Made by a program: the position numbers and the translations under genes. The notes below the pieces were generated by a model, which saw nothing but the letters and a program-made list of their open reading frames with translations, was not told the DNA's origin and made no database searches. Source: Grimontia indica (GTDB lineage Bacteria > Pseudomonadota > Gammaproteobacteria > Enterobacterales > Vibrionaceae). From it: a DNA stretch of 64,000 nt. Where the stretch lies: positions 62,001 to 126,000 of the forward strand of contig NZ_ANFM02000009.1 in assembly GCF_000333895.2 (NCBI RefSeq), given 5' to 3'. Numbering within the stretch: the stretch's first letter is position 1; every line of letters begins with the position of its first letter. This document shows, in pieces, positions 16,489 to 24,829 of the stretch.

Positions 16489-19400
16489 TTAACCCGCTGT
16501 CTTTCTTTTGCTTAAACCTTCTTTCACGTGTGTATTCCCCAGCCCCACTTTGGAGGAAGAAATGATCCTGGCGAGGGGAACAGGTTCACCGTATATGTAG
16601 CCTTGTGTGTAATCCAGTCCAACTTCCATCACCTGGCGTAGGTCTTCATCAGAATTGACTTTCTGTGCTGCGGTTTTGACTTTGAGCGAGTCGCTGACTT
16701 GTTTGATGGATTCAACGATACGCCTGTCGACCTTGCTCGATTTCATCATGGAGATAATGCTGCCATCAATTTTGAGCAGGCTGATATTGAACTTGCGCAG
16801 ATACCCGAACGACGTCAACTCGGCACCGAAACTGTCAACGGCGACTTCACAACCCAGTTTTCTTAACGAAGAAACAATCTGTTGTGAACGCACGGTATCA
16901 ATCAAGAGGGTGCTCTCTTTTACTTCGATACAAACTTGTTGGGCAGGCAAGGCGCTTTTCTTTATCAAACCCAGACAATAGCTCATGAAACTGTCGTTGT
17001 AGAAAGCCCCTGAAGAGATGTTTACCGCGACCGACATGCCTGTTTGCGCCAGTGCAGACGCTTGCGTGACCAGCACTTCATTGAAGACCCAGCGCTCAAT
17101 GCTGATCAATCGGCCGGTAGGTTCTGCGGCGGCCAGGAATTCCGCGGGTAACAAGAGATCGCCATCTTCCGTGATCAGCCTGACTAGCAGCTCATGCCAG
17201 GTTTGATCTTCCTGATTGGTAGGAACGATAGGCATGCTTAAAAGACTGAATGAATTCGCAGAGATGGCGGTATCAATACGCTGCAGCAAAAAGTCGCGAC
17301 GGAAAGAAATGCCGTCCTTAAGCAAGGATGCATCAAAGATTGAAATAGCGTGCTGACTGCCCTCAGAGATCGACTCCAATGCCACCTGCGCTTGATAGAT
17401 GAGCTGGAATGGAGTGTTGTTCGTGTCGTCTGCTGCGGTCAAACCCATTGAGCATCCTAATGGGTAGGAAAAGTCACCTTGTTGGTACTTCAACGCGCCA
17501 ATTTTCTCTGCCAGTGTGACCAGAGAATAGCGAGCGTGTTCGACGGATTCATGTTCCAGCAGCATGCTAAATTGGGTATCACTGATTCTGGCAACGCACT
17601 GCTTACCCAATGCTTTGATTAAAAGTGCCACCGATTTAATGAGCTGATCACGGATCTGCTCGCCGAAGGCATCTGTCAGAATATCGAGCCCACTGATTTC
17701 TATCACCACCAGTGCATGCGGCTCTGTGCCCTTTAAGCTGTCGATGTGGCTTTGTAATCTATGTTCAAACGCGCGTTGGTTTGGCAACTTCGTTAGCGTA
17801 TCTATCGCTGACTTCTCTTCCAGCCCTGCAATCCTCTCTGCTACCGTCGCTGTTTGATAGTGGAAAGTCAGCACCCAGCCGCTGGGTGCTGCGCCATCGA
17901 GGATGACAGGGGTCGCTTCTAAATATACCAACTTCTCCTGATTATGTTCAGTTTGCAGGGTAAAGGTGCCCCTCAAACGGAAGTCTTGGTGGTAGGCCGA
18001 GAGTAGGTGCGCAAAGGTGTATTGGTTCTGGCGATCAAAGATATTGAACTGTTCGTCGATGTTAGTACCAACCAGCTCTTCTGGGGAGAAGCCAGTGAAG
18101 ACCGAAGCATGGCGGTTGATAAAGGTTATCCGAAGCAGGGAATCCAGCGCGACGATGCCATCTGTGACGGATTCCGCTGCCGTGGCCAGCAAAAGGTTTT
18201 CACGTTCGAGTTGTACGTTTTCCCGCTGGATTAAGGTTGTTTCCTGACATAGCCCGACCAAACGGGATCCCGATTCAGAGTGAATGACCCTGGCCAAAAT
18301 ATGATGGTACACCACATGTCCATGCGCGTTTTGTACCTGGATGTTGAAACTGAGTTGATCGTTGTTCATACGGGTGATGTTGAACATAGAATCAAGCTGA
18401 TGGCGGTCTGAAGGCAGTACTCTTTCCCGCCAAAGAGATGTAGTCATATGCTCGCCATTGTGTAGCTCAAATAAGGCGTACATTTCTTCGTTCCAATAGA
18501 GCTGTTCTGTTTCAGGCGTGTATTCCCACAGGCCAAAATCACACACCTGACCGACCAACTCTGTTTGTTTGGCTGCCATGGCTTCTTGCAGGGACAACGC
18601 TCTTTCGTCATCAATGTCAGTAATGGTACCAATCACTTTGGTCGTCATGCCGTGGCTGTCATATTCAATAGGTTGGCAGTTGTCCCTTACCCAGCGATAT
18701 CGCTCATTATCATCCAACAAGCGGTATTCTATGGCCCCTGAGTGTCCCCCGTTTTGGGTTAACGTATGCTGGTACTCGCGCAGGTCTTCAGGGTGAATAC
18801 GGGACATCCATTCGTAAAGGCGTTTTACTTCAGTGGCTTTAATGCCAATGGCTTGCTCGGAATTTTCGGAAAGTTGCAGGTATTTAGTGTGGCACTCCAT
18901 TTCATAGACGGCGGTATGGTTAATGCCGAGGGCGAATTCAAATTTCTTGGACCACATTTTCCGCTCGTCATCAAAGCGCCGGTCTTTATCAATATCCTGC
19001 ACTTGATAGATGTATTGCTGGGTGTTACCCGTCCATTTGTCCCGGATGATTGAAACGGCAATACGTGTCCAAACGACTTGCTTGTTTTTACGGGTCAGGC
19101 GGACTTCTGCTTGGAAGTTACTGATTTTACTTTGAGCAAGGAGTTGGAGCTTTTCATTTGCGGTGTCTTTGTCGCGGTGAAAAACTAACTGGCGGAAGGT
19201 TTTGTTTTCCAACTCTTCCCCAGTGTAGCCAATCAGGTCAATGAAGCTTCGATTCGCATTACTCATTTTGCCATCAGGCTGCACCATTACTGTACCGATG
19301 ACAGAAGACTGCATGGCGTTTGAAAACAACTCTGCGCGCTCATCACTCATTTTTTGAATGTGCAGTAGACGTGCTGATTTCACCGCTAGAATGGCACCCA

Positions 19401-20277
19401 GTAACATAGCTCCACTGATGGGAAGAAGCAGAGCGGTTGGGTTGGAAGGTTCAACTGAGAGCGATAAATTCTCTCCCGGGTTAACCAAGAGCAAATCCAA
19501 GGTAACTGATACGACAAAGGCGGTAAAAAACGCTGAGAGTCTATCTAAGACAGCACCAGCCAATGTTAACGCGATAGCGATAGCAATGAACGGGAAAGCG
19601 ACATGGGTGAGCAGCCACCCAGAAAGCGCTGCGATAGCGAAGATAGTGAGGACGGTCGTGGGTCGATAAATGCTGGAAGGCAGCTCTTTATCTCGCTGCA
19701 GCAAGGTATAGATCAATGGGGTGATGGCGAGAAAACCGATAACATCTCCCAGATACCAAGCCGGAGCAACGACTTCAAAAGGAATGGATAATTCTCGATT
19801 GAGTACCCAACCACCGAGCACCGCGCCCGAAATCGGCACTAGGATGACCGTAAATAAAACAAAAAAGCTAAACGCTTTAAGAGAAAGGAAAGGTTCAGCG
19901 TATCGACTTATCAGCACCAGAGACAGGCTGCCAAGAATGATGGTCGTGCTGTTTGCGGCTGAGAGTTGAATACTTTGTAGAGGGTCATCACCGAAAATAA
20001 TATTGGAAAGTAAGATGGCAACAAAAGCAGTGCCAACAAGGGCAAAACGCTGGCTGGGAGGAGCCAGAGCGATCATGGCGATACTGAAACCATTGGTATA
20101 CCAAATAAACGCGGCGCTGTTGGGTTGGCGTAAAAAATAGATGGCATACAGCGACTCAATCAGACAGCCCAGAAACAACAGCATCACGCGGAGCAAAACC
20201 GCATTCTCTGGAAATACGTCCTTAGAAGATGGGGGCGCTGTCGATGGCGTCATTCTGTCATCCGAACCATGAGTCAA
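16489..20277 (-). CDS. MASE1-PAS-GGDEF-EAL protein with degenerate catalytic motifs
   Basis: A 1262-residue inner-membrane protein. Residues about 25-305 are a MASE1 sensor with about eight helices (APAWYLGDVIGFLAITPLIY). Several PAS-type domains span about 315-810. A GGDEF-like domain (about 820-985) has SDTQF in place of GGDEF (ARISDTQFSMLL). The EAL-like domain (about 1005-1245) keeps Glu (HELLVRL), Asn (VAVNISS) and a Gln (YTQGYIYGEP) but has VDSFG instead of DDFG, and Gln where AEGVE has its Glu. Both activities are probably lost, pointing to a c-di-GMP receptor of the FimX or LapD kind. M9 (start 20253) has a better ribosome site than M1. Confidence 0.9.
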   Translation of the reverse strand: MTHGSDDRMTPSTAPPSSKDVFPENAVLLRVMLLFLGCLIESLYAIYFLRQPNSAAFIWYTNGFSIAMIALAPPSQRFALVGTAFVAILLSNIIFGDDPLQSIQLSAANSTTIILGSLSLVLISRYAEPFLSLKAFSFFVLFTVILVPISGAVLGGWVLNRELSIPFEVVAPAWYLGDVIGFLAITPLIYTLLQRDKELPSSIYRPTTVLTIFAIAALSGWLLTHVAFPFIAIAIALTLAGAVLDRLSAFFTAFVVSVTLDLLLVNPGENLSLSVEPSNPTALLLPISGAMLLGAILAVKSARLLHIQKMSDERAELFSNAMQSSVIGTVMVQPDGKMSNANRSFIDLIGYTGEELENKTFRQLVFHRDKDTANEKLQLLAQSKISNFQAEVRLTRKNKQVVWTRIAVSIIRDKWTGNTQQYIYQVQDIDKDRRFDDERKMWSKKFEFALGINHTAVYEMECHTKYLQLSENSEQAIGIKATEVKRLYEWMSRIHPEDLREYQHTLTQNGGHSGAIEYRLLDDNERYRWVRDNCQPIEYDSHGMTTKVIGTITDIDDERALSLQEAMAAKQTELVGQVCDFGLWEYTPETEQLYWNEEMYALFELHNGEHMTTSLWRERVLPSDRHQLDSMFNITRMNNDQLSFNIQVQNAHGHVVYHHILARVIHSESGSRLVGLCQETTLIQRENVQLERENLLLATAAESVTDGIVALDSLLRITFINRHASVFTGFSPEELVGTNIDEQFNIFDRQNQYTFAHLLSAYHQDFRLRGTFTLQTEHNQEKLVYLEATPVILDGAAPSGWVLTFHYQTATVAERIAGLEEKSAIDTLTKLPNQRAFEHRLQSHIDSLKGTEPHALVVIEISGLDILTDAFGEQIRDQLIKSVALLIKALGKQCVARISDTQFSMLLEHESVEHARYSLVTLAEKIGALKYQQGDFSYPLGCSMGLTAADDTNNTPFQLIYQAQVALESISEGSQHAISIFDASLLKDGISFRRDFLLQRIDTAISANSFSLLSMPIVPTNQEDQTWHELLVRLITEDGDLLLPAEFLAAAEPTGRLISIERWVFNEVLVTQASALAQTGMSVAVNISSGAFYNDSFMSYCLGLIKKSALPAQQVCIEVKESTLLIDTVRSQQIVSSLRKLGCEVAVDSFGAELTSFGYLRKFNISLLKIDGSIISMMKSSKVDRRIVESIKQVSDSLKVKTAAQKVNSDEDLRQVMEVGLDYTQGYIYGEPVPLARIISSSKVGLGNTHVKEGLSKRKTAG

Positions 20278-20415
20278 AAAAGGAAACTCTCCCTTTCGGC
20301 AGGCGCTGACAGCGAAGCCACACCTTAAAGGCAGAGTTATGTCTCAAAAGTTTAGATGATGTCTCATTGTTGTGCCGAGAAAGACCGGCTGTTTTACAGC
20401 GCGTTATTCGTGATG

Positions 20416-20778
20416 TTACAGCTCGTTATATTTGACCGCTTTCCCAAAGCACTTCTCGGGTGGGTATTTCTTACGGTTGTGCGCAATCTTTTCATCACAG
20501 GCTTTTTCTAAGTCCACGCCACAACGGTCGGCAATACGGATGAGATAAAGTTGAATATCCGCCAGCTCATGCTCAAGCGCCTGACGCTTTTCTGAAGGGA
20601 AATTTTCTGCCTGTTCCGGCGTCAGCCACTGAAACAACTCTGCCAGTTCGCCCACTTCGCCGCTCAAGGCCATCACAAGATTCTTGGGGTTATGAAATTG
20701 CTCCCAATCACGTTCGCGCGCAAATTCGGCCATCTCAGCTTCCAAACGAAGGAATGCACTTTGGGGTTTATCAGTCAT
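20416..20778 (-). CDS. MazG-like nucleotide pyrophosphohydrolase
   Basis: A 120-residue cytosolic protein of the all-alpha NTP pyrophosphatase class. The metal-binding signature is present: LVMALSGEVGELAELFQWL supplies the ExxE pair and LEHELADIQLYLIRIADRCG supplies the ExxD pair. DEKIAHNRKKYPPEKCFGKA is the usual C-terminal signature. Enzymes of this group hydrolyse non-canonical dNTPs such as dCTP or modified forms to the monophosphate, a house-cleaning task. The ATG after AAGGAAG is chosen; an upstream in-frame ATG includes that site. It is monocistronic. Confidence 0.88.
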   Translation of the reverse strand: MTDKPQSAFLRLEAEMAEFARERDWEQFHNPKNLVMALSGEVGELAELFQWLTPEQAENFPSEKRQALEHELADIQLYLIRIADRCGVDLEKACDEKIAHNRKKYPPEKCFGKAVKYNEL

Positions 20779-20996
20779 TGGGAAACTTCCTTTCAATCAA
20801 TAGCACTCTAGGGGCAGTAGTGTGTCATGGATTGAAGCACGGGAAAACTGAAGCGTTGGATTGCCTCCATAGTCACTAAACAACTGGTTTACCTGTCCTA
20901 TTTTTGTGAAAGCAGGGAATTTATCTGCCCAGTGAAAGCAATGACGCGCTAATCCTGTCTATTCTGTAAGTAGAACCATGGAGCTGGGTACCCACT

Positions 20997-21575
20997 TTGA
21001 ATGACATCACCGCCACATTGCTGACGTTTTCCCCTGTGACCCTCTTTTTCGCGGTGATCCTCCTGTCTTATCTACTCGAAGATTTGGCCATTGTGACGGC
21101 AAGCGTTGCGGCGTCGCAGGGTGTGATGTCTATCCCTGCCGCACTGGCGGCGATTTTTGTTGGCATCGCCACAGGCGATATTGGCTTGTATGCACTTGGC
21201 TTGTGGGCTCGCCGCTGGAGAAAACTGCGCGGATTTTTACTGACCAAGCCGAGCGTGAGAATGATACGCCGCAAACTGCGTGCCCATGCGTTTGGCAATT
21301 TGTTCCTTATTCGTTTTGTGCCGGGTCTAAGGTTTGTGGGTTTTTGCCTCAGCGGTTTTTTCCGCGTGGGGCTGAAGCCATTTTTATCTGCTGTTTTGGT
21401 GGCGACCGCGCTCTGGACGGCATTGGTTTTCGCGCTGGTTTACCAGTTGGGCGAAATTGAATGGATTAATAACCACCTCAGTTGGGGGCTTATCCCGGTT
21501 GTGGTGCTCTTGCTCATTGCTGTCAACCGCGTTGCAGGGAGCAAGCTGAAGGAGAAAGCCGTTTGCACAGATTAA
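20997..21575 (+). CDS. DedA-family membrane protein, TTG start
   Basis: A 192-residue inner-membrane protein with about five hydrophobic segments. The DedA/SNARE-associated core includes YLLEDLAIVTASVAA, GIATGDIGLYALGLWARRWR and the hallmark FLIRFVPGLRFVGFCLSGFF (a RFxPGxR loop). DedA proteins help membrane-potential maintenance and lipid carrier recycling; some flip undecaprenyl phosphate. There is no in-frame ATG near the N-terminus, so a TTG following TGGAGC is inferred. Its last 13 bases overlap the start of an ATP-grasp gene, so the two are translationally coupled and likely act together in the envelope. Confidence 0.85.
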   Translation: MNDITATLLTFSPVTLFFAVILLSYLLEDLAIVTASVAASQGVMSIPAALAAIFVGIATGDIGLYALGLWARRWRKLRGFLLTKPSVRMIRRKLRAHAFGNLFLIRFVPGLRFVGFCLSGFFRVGLKPFLSAVLVATALWTALVFALVYQLGEIEWINNHLSWGLIPVVVLLLIAVNRVAGSKLKEKAVCTD

Positions 21576-22699
21576 AGCTGGTGGAAGAGAAAACGTCCCC
21601 TGCCTTGCCGGTTAACCATGGCATGCCGCCTCTAGACATGAGCGGCAAGCCGGTGTCGTTTTTTGAATTCTGGCCGGGTTGGGTGTTTTACGCTCCTGTT
21701 GCCCTGCAATGGATTTGGAATGGCCTGAAATACCGAAGCTTCGGTTTGCCATTAGTGGCAAACCCCGGGATTGAGTTAAGCGGCATGGTGGGCGAGTCCA
21801 AGGACGCCATCTTGTCGTTGGCGGGTGAAACCGCCAAACCTTGGATCCTGCCTTACATCATGTGGGAAAAGACGGCAATGCCGCCTGAAACACAGGCGCA
21901 TCAAGCCTTGACGGCTTTGCACCAGGCGGGGCTCGGCTTTCCTGTTGTTGCCAAGCCGGACTTGGGCTGTCGTGGCGCAGGTGTGCGTTTGGTGGAAAAC
22001 AAAGGTGAGCTGGAAGAATACCTTCGCCTGTTTCCTGACGGCGCCCGCTTAATGCTGCAGGAAAAAGCCCCTTATAACGCCGAAGCCGGCGTGTTTTACG
22101 TGCGCTACCCAGGCCAGGAGAAAGGACAGATTTTCTCCATGACGCTCAAATACAACCCGTTTGTGGTGGGTGACGGCGAAAGTAACCTCGCACAGTTAAT
22201 TGATGAAGATTCGCGCGCCGGAAAACTTTCCCACCTTTATCGCTCACGCCATGAAGACAAGCTGGATTTGGTACTCGCCAAAGGGGAAACCTTCCGCCTT
22301 GCGTTTGCCGGTAGTCATTCTCGCGGAGCGATTTTCCGCGATGGACGTGACTATATCAGTGAAGCGTTAGTCGAGCGCTTGGATGAAATTTTTGATGATT
22401 TCCCCGGTTATCACTATGGGCGGATTGATTTGAAGTTCCGTGATATTGCGAGCCTGATGCGCGGTGAGGATTTTGTGTTGCTGGAAGTCAATGGCGCCAG
22501 CAGTGAAGCCGCCCATATCTGGGATCGTGGTGCGACCATCAAAAGTGCTTTCAGTACCTTGCTGGCGCAGTACCGCATGTTGTTTGAAATAGGCAACCTG
22601 CAACGAAAAGCGGGGCATAAAGTGCCTTCGTTGATGGACTTGTATCGAGCATGGCGCAAGGAAAAAGCGCTGGTGCGTGATTATCCGTCGACCGATTAA
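21563..22699 (+). CDS. ATP-grasp ligase-like protein (D-Ala-D-Ala ligase/RimK-type fold)
   Basis: About 378 residues. The ATP-grasp core runs from about residue 120: FPVVAKPDLGCRGAGVRLVE is the P-loop-like glycine-rich lysine strand, LMLQEKAPYNAEAGVFYVRY the adenine-binding hinge, GRIDLKFRD and EDFVLLEVNGASSEAAHIWD the metal-binding Asp/Glu/Asn set. The N-terminal 90 residues, with a W-rich hydrophobic segment (FFEFWPGWVFYAPVALQWIW), suggest membrane association. Substrate unknown. No ATG is available in this region; a TTG with GGAG eight bases upstream, inside the DedA gene end, is the best start. Pairing with DedA suggests a role in envelope or lipid-linked precursor modification. Confidence 0.82.
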   Translation: MHRLKLVEEKTSPALPVNHGMPPLDMSGKPVSFFEFWPGWVFYAPVALQWIWNGLKYRSFGLPLVANPGIELSGMVGESKDAILSLAGETAKPWILPYIMWEKTAMPPETQAHQALTALHQAGLGFPVVAKPDLGCRGAGVRLVENKGELEEYLRLFPDGARLMLQEKAPYNAEAGVFYVRYPGQEKGQIFSMTLKYNPFVVGDGESNLAQLIDEDSRAGKLSHLYRSRHEDKLDLVLAKGETFRLAFAGSHSRGAIFRDGRDYISEALVERLDEIFDDFPGYHYGRIDLKFRDIASLMRGEDFVLLEVNGASSEAAHIWDRGATIKSAFSTLLAQYRMLFEIGNLQRKAGHKVPSLMDLYRAWRKEKALVRDYPSTD

Positions 22700-22741
22700 A
22701 ACAAGAAACAATCGAATGAAGCATCGATTTGAGGGGATTCC

Positions 22742-23281
22742 ATGTTAGCAAGAGACTCCAAACCATCACTGAATGCACCTTATGCCGTCGAGGTAGAAGG
22801 GGGGCTGGATGTGGCGGCACAGGCGCTTGAGCTTCTTCATCAATTGTCAGATGACCAATACCAGTTCGTTGCTGCGCCTTATTTGCAAAGCTCGATTGGT
22901 CAGCATATGCGCCATATTCTGGATGTCTTTCATGCGGCTTCTGCACAGGAAATCGACTATGACGTTCGTCGCCGTGCACATCCTGTCGAAACGGATCGGG
23001 AAATAGCGATTTCGGAATGGAGACATCTTTGCGAATGGCTGGAAAGTCTTTCAGAAGCTGATATGGACTCAGCCATCAATGTGCGACATGAGGTGAGCCT
23101 GAACCGTCAGGCAGCGGCCACATCAGCGTCAACGCTGGGTCGCGAACTGGCGTTTGTTTCCAGCCATGCGGTGCATCATTTTGCGCTTATCCGCGTGAGT
23201 TTGAGCGCACAGAAGATCAGTGTGGCAGAAACCTTTGGCCTTGCGCCTGCCACCCTCAGTCATTTTCGTGGAGAACAGTAG
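22742..23281 (+). CDS. DinB-superfamily protein
   Basis: A 179-residue, mostly helical cytosolic protein. SSIGQHMRHILDVFHAASAQ gives the first metal-binding His region, and LGRELAFVSSHAVHHFALIR gives the C-terminal HxxHH, so a divalent metal site like that of DinB/YfiT four-helix bundles is likely. Some members are thiol transferases (bacillithiol or mycothiol S-transferases); the ligand here is unknown. Its TAG is followed immediately by the ATG of the NRDE gene, so they share a transcript and translation is probably coupled. Confidence 0.82.
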   Translation: MLARDSKPSLNAPYAVEVEGGLDVAAQALELLHQLSDDQYQFVAAPYLQSSIGQHMRHILDVFHAASAQEIDYDVRRRAHPVETDREIAISEWRHLCEWLESLSEADMDSAINVRHEVSLNRQAAATSASTLGRELAFVSSHAVHHFALIRVSLSAQKISVAETFGLAPATLSHFRGEQ

Positions 23282-24037
23282 ATGTGTACTGTCAGTTGGC
23301 TGTTGCACGATAACGGTTACGACGTTTTCTTCAACCGCGATGAGCAAAAGGGCCGTGCCATTGCGCGACCACCGGAGCGATTTCGCGAACAAGGCACCGA
23401 ATTTCTCATGCCTGTAGACCCGGATGGCGGCGGTACCTGGATCGCCACCAACCAACATGGTCTCTCTCTTTGTCTACTGAATTACTATCAGGGTGATATT
23501 CCCGAATTGCCACTCATCAGTCGTGGCTTGTTGGTGAAAATGCTGGCACCTTCGTCGTCAGTGGCAGATGTCGTCAGCACACTCAATAACCTTCATATGG
23601 GCTCTTATGCGCCCTTCACCCTGCTGGTTTTCGCACCGGATTTGAATGCGCACCACGGTCACGTGATTGCTTTCCAGTGGGATGGTCATGTTCTCACGCA
23701 GCGACCCAGCGTTGAGCCGATGATTTCTTCTTCCGTGGCATTTCAGGAAGTGATGATTGCAAGGCGTGAAGCTTTTAAAAGCATCATGACCGAACCGCAA
23801 ACCGTCGAGAAAGCATGGGCATTTCACCGCAGCCATGTGCCGGAAGCGGGCTACAAATCTGTGTGTATGCACCGGGACGATGCCAACACAGTGAGCTTTA
23901 CACACCTCAGCGCCACACCGGGGGCAATGGAAATGGTGTATGTCGATGGTTCACCGTGTGAAAACGTTCCAACGGCGACAGAAACCTTGATTCGAAAAGT
24001 ACCAAACATGCGTTTGGTTGCCAGCGAAAAAAGGTGA
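23282..24037 (+). CDS. NRDE/TANGO2-family protein
   Basis: A 251-residue protein that starts MCTVSWLLHDNGYDVFFNRD. This is the family signature: Cys2 can act as an N-terminal nucleophile once Met is removed, and NRDE gives the family its name. PVDPDGGGTWIATNQHGLSL is also conserved. Eukaryotic TANGO2 is linked to heme trafficking and lipid metabolism; bacterial roles are unsettled and an Ntn-hydrolase activity is possible. It directly follows the DinB-like gene without any gap. A mobile-element copy begins 31 bases after its stop. Confidence 0.87.
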   Translation: MCTVSWLLHDNGYDVFFNRDEQKGRAIARPPERFREQGTEFLMPVDPDGGGTWIATNQHGLSLCLLNYYQGDIPELPLISRGLLVKMLAPSSSVADVVSTLNNLHMGSYAPFTLLVFAPDLNAHHGHVIAFQWDGHVLTQRPSVEPMISSSVAFQEVMIARREAFKSIMTEPQTVEKAWAFHRSHVPEAGYKSVCMHRDDANTVSFTHLSATPGAMEMVYVDGSPCENVPTATETLIRKVPNMRLVASEKR

Positions 24038-24067
24038 AATTTTTACCTCCCCGACAGGTTCTTATAT

Positions 24068-24333
24068 AGGGTCTGTTGACCTTTGGTGATGATTTTTGCA
24101 GCAGTTTGTGGGGACTTTATACAAGGCAGAGGCTTTGATGTGTAGCTGGCCTACATGAGAAGCCGATAACGCAGGAGAAAGTCCCCACAAACGCTGCCCG
24201 AAGGGTTCTGCCCTAAGCGTTTTATGCTTTGTTGAGGTGTATTTGCTTAGAACAACTAGGCGGCATACACCTCGCCGAGCCTAAAACGCTTATGGCTAGA
24301 ACAAAATTTCACCACCAAAGGTCAACAGACCCT
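24068..24333. mobile_element. 266-bp MITE-like element, copy 1
   Basis: Terminal inverted repeats are perfect: AGGGTCTGTTGACCTTTGG at the left pairs with CCAAAGGTCAACAGACCCT at the right, extending over 21 bases. Inside are three more inverted repeats: GTTTGTGGGGACTTT with AAAGTCCCCACAAAC, TAAGCGTTTTA with TAAAACGCTTA, and GAGGTGTAT with ATACACCTC. It holds no credible gene and no transposase. A second copy is at 57586-57852 and one isolated end is at 5134. A TA flanks the left side but not the right, so a target duplication is not proven here. It ends 36 bases before the YHS-protein gene and may affect its expression. Confidence 0.82.
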
Positions 24334-24369
24334 GGCAAGCGAACCTGCCCAAAATAAAAGGAGTGAAAG

Positions 24370-24795
24370 ATGTCTCGCGTACTGTTACTGCTAACTTTGT
24401 TGTTCTCACCACTGACTTTCGCCGCCGATGTTTACACTGGCTTTTTCAGCAGCAAAGCGGTGAGTGGTTATGACACTGTGTCTTTCTTCGACGGCACACC
24501 AGTCAAAGGCAAATCAGATTTCAAAACCGAATATCAGGGTGCTGATTGGTTGTTCTCCAGCCAGGAAAACCTCGACAAATTCCTCGCTGACCCAGAGAAG
24601 TATGCACCGCAATACGGTGGCTACTGTGCATGGGCAATCGCTGAGAAAGATGATCTAGCGCCGGGTGACCCTGAGTTTTGGACTATCGTCGATAACAAGC
24701 TGTACCTGAACTATGACGATTCTGTTCAGAAAGCATGGGAAAAAGACATCCCGGGCTTTATCGATTTGGGTGACAAAAACTGGGCGAAGCGCTAA
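24370..24795 (+). CDS. Exported YHS-domain protein
   Basis: A 141-residue protein with a signal peptide (SRVLLLLTLLFSPLTFAA), so it is periplasmic. The YHS-type core is AVSGYDTVSFFDGTPVKGKS, TEYQGADWLFSSQENLDKFL and PEKYAPQYGGYCAWAIAEKD, including the YGGYCA motif whose Cys may bind metal or a cofactor. Proteins of this type often accompany lipid or metal metabolism genes but have no agreed function. It lies just after the mobile element and 34 bases before the OlsF-like acyltransferase gene, with which it probably forms an operon. A GGAG ribosome site precedes the ATG. Confidence 0.85.
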   Translation: MSRVLLLLTLLFSPLTFAADVYTGFFSSKAVSGYDTVSFFDGTPVKGKSDFKTEYQGADWLFSSQENLDKFLADPEKYAPQYGGYCAWAIAEKDDLAPGDPEFWTIVDNKLYLNYDDSVQKAWEKDIPGFIDLGDKNWAKR

Positions 24796-24829
24796 TCCAG
24801 CCTGTTAACCGCTAAAAGGAGAGTCATCA

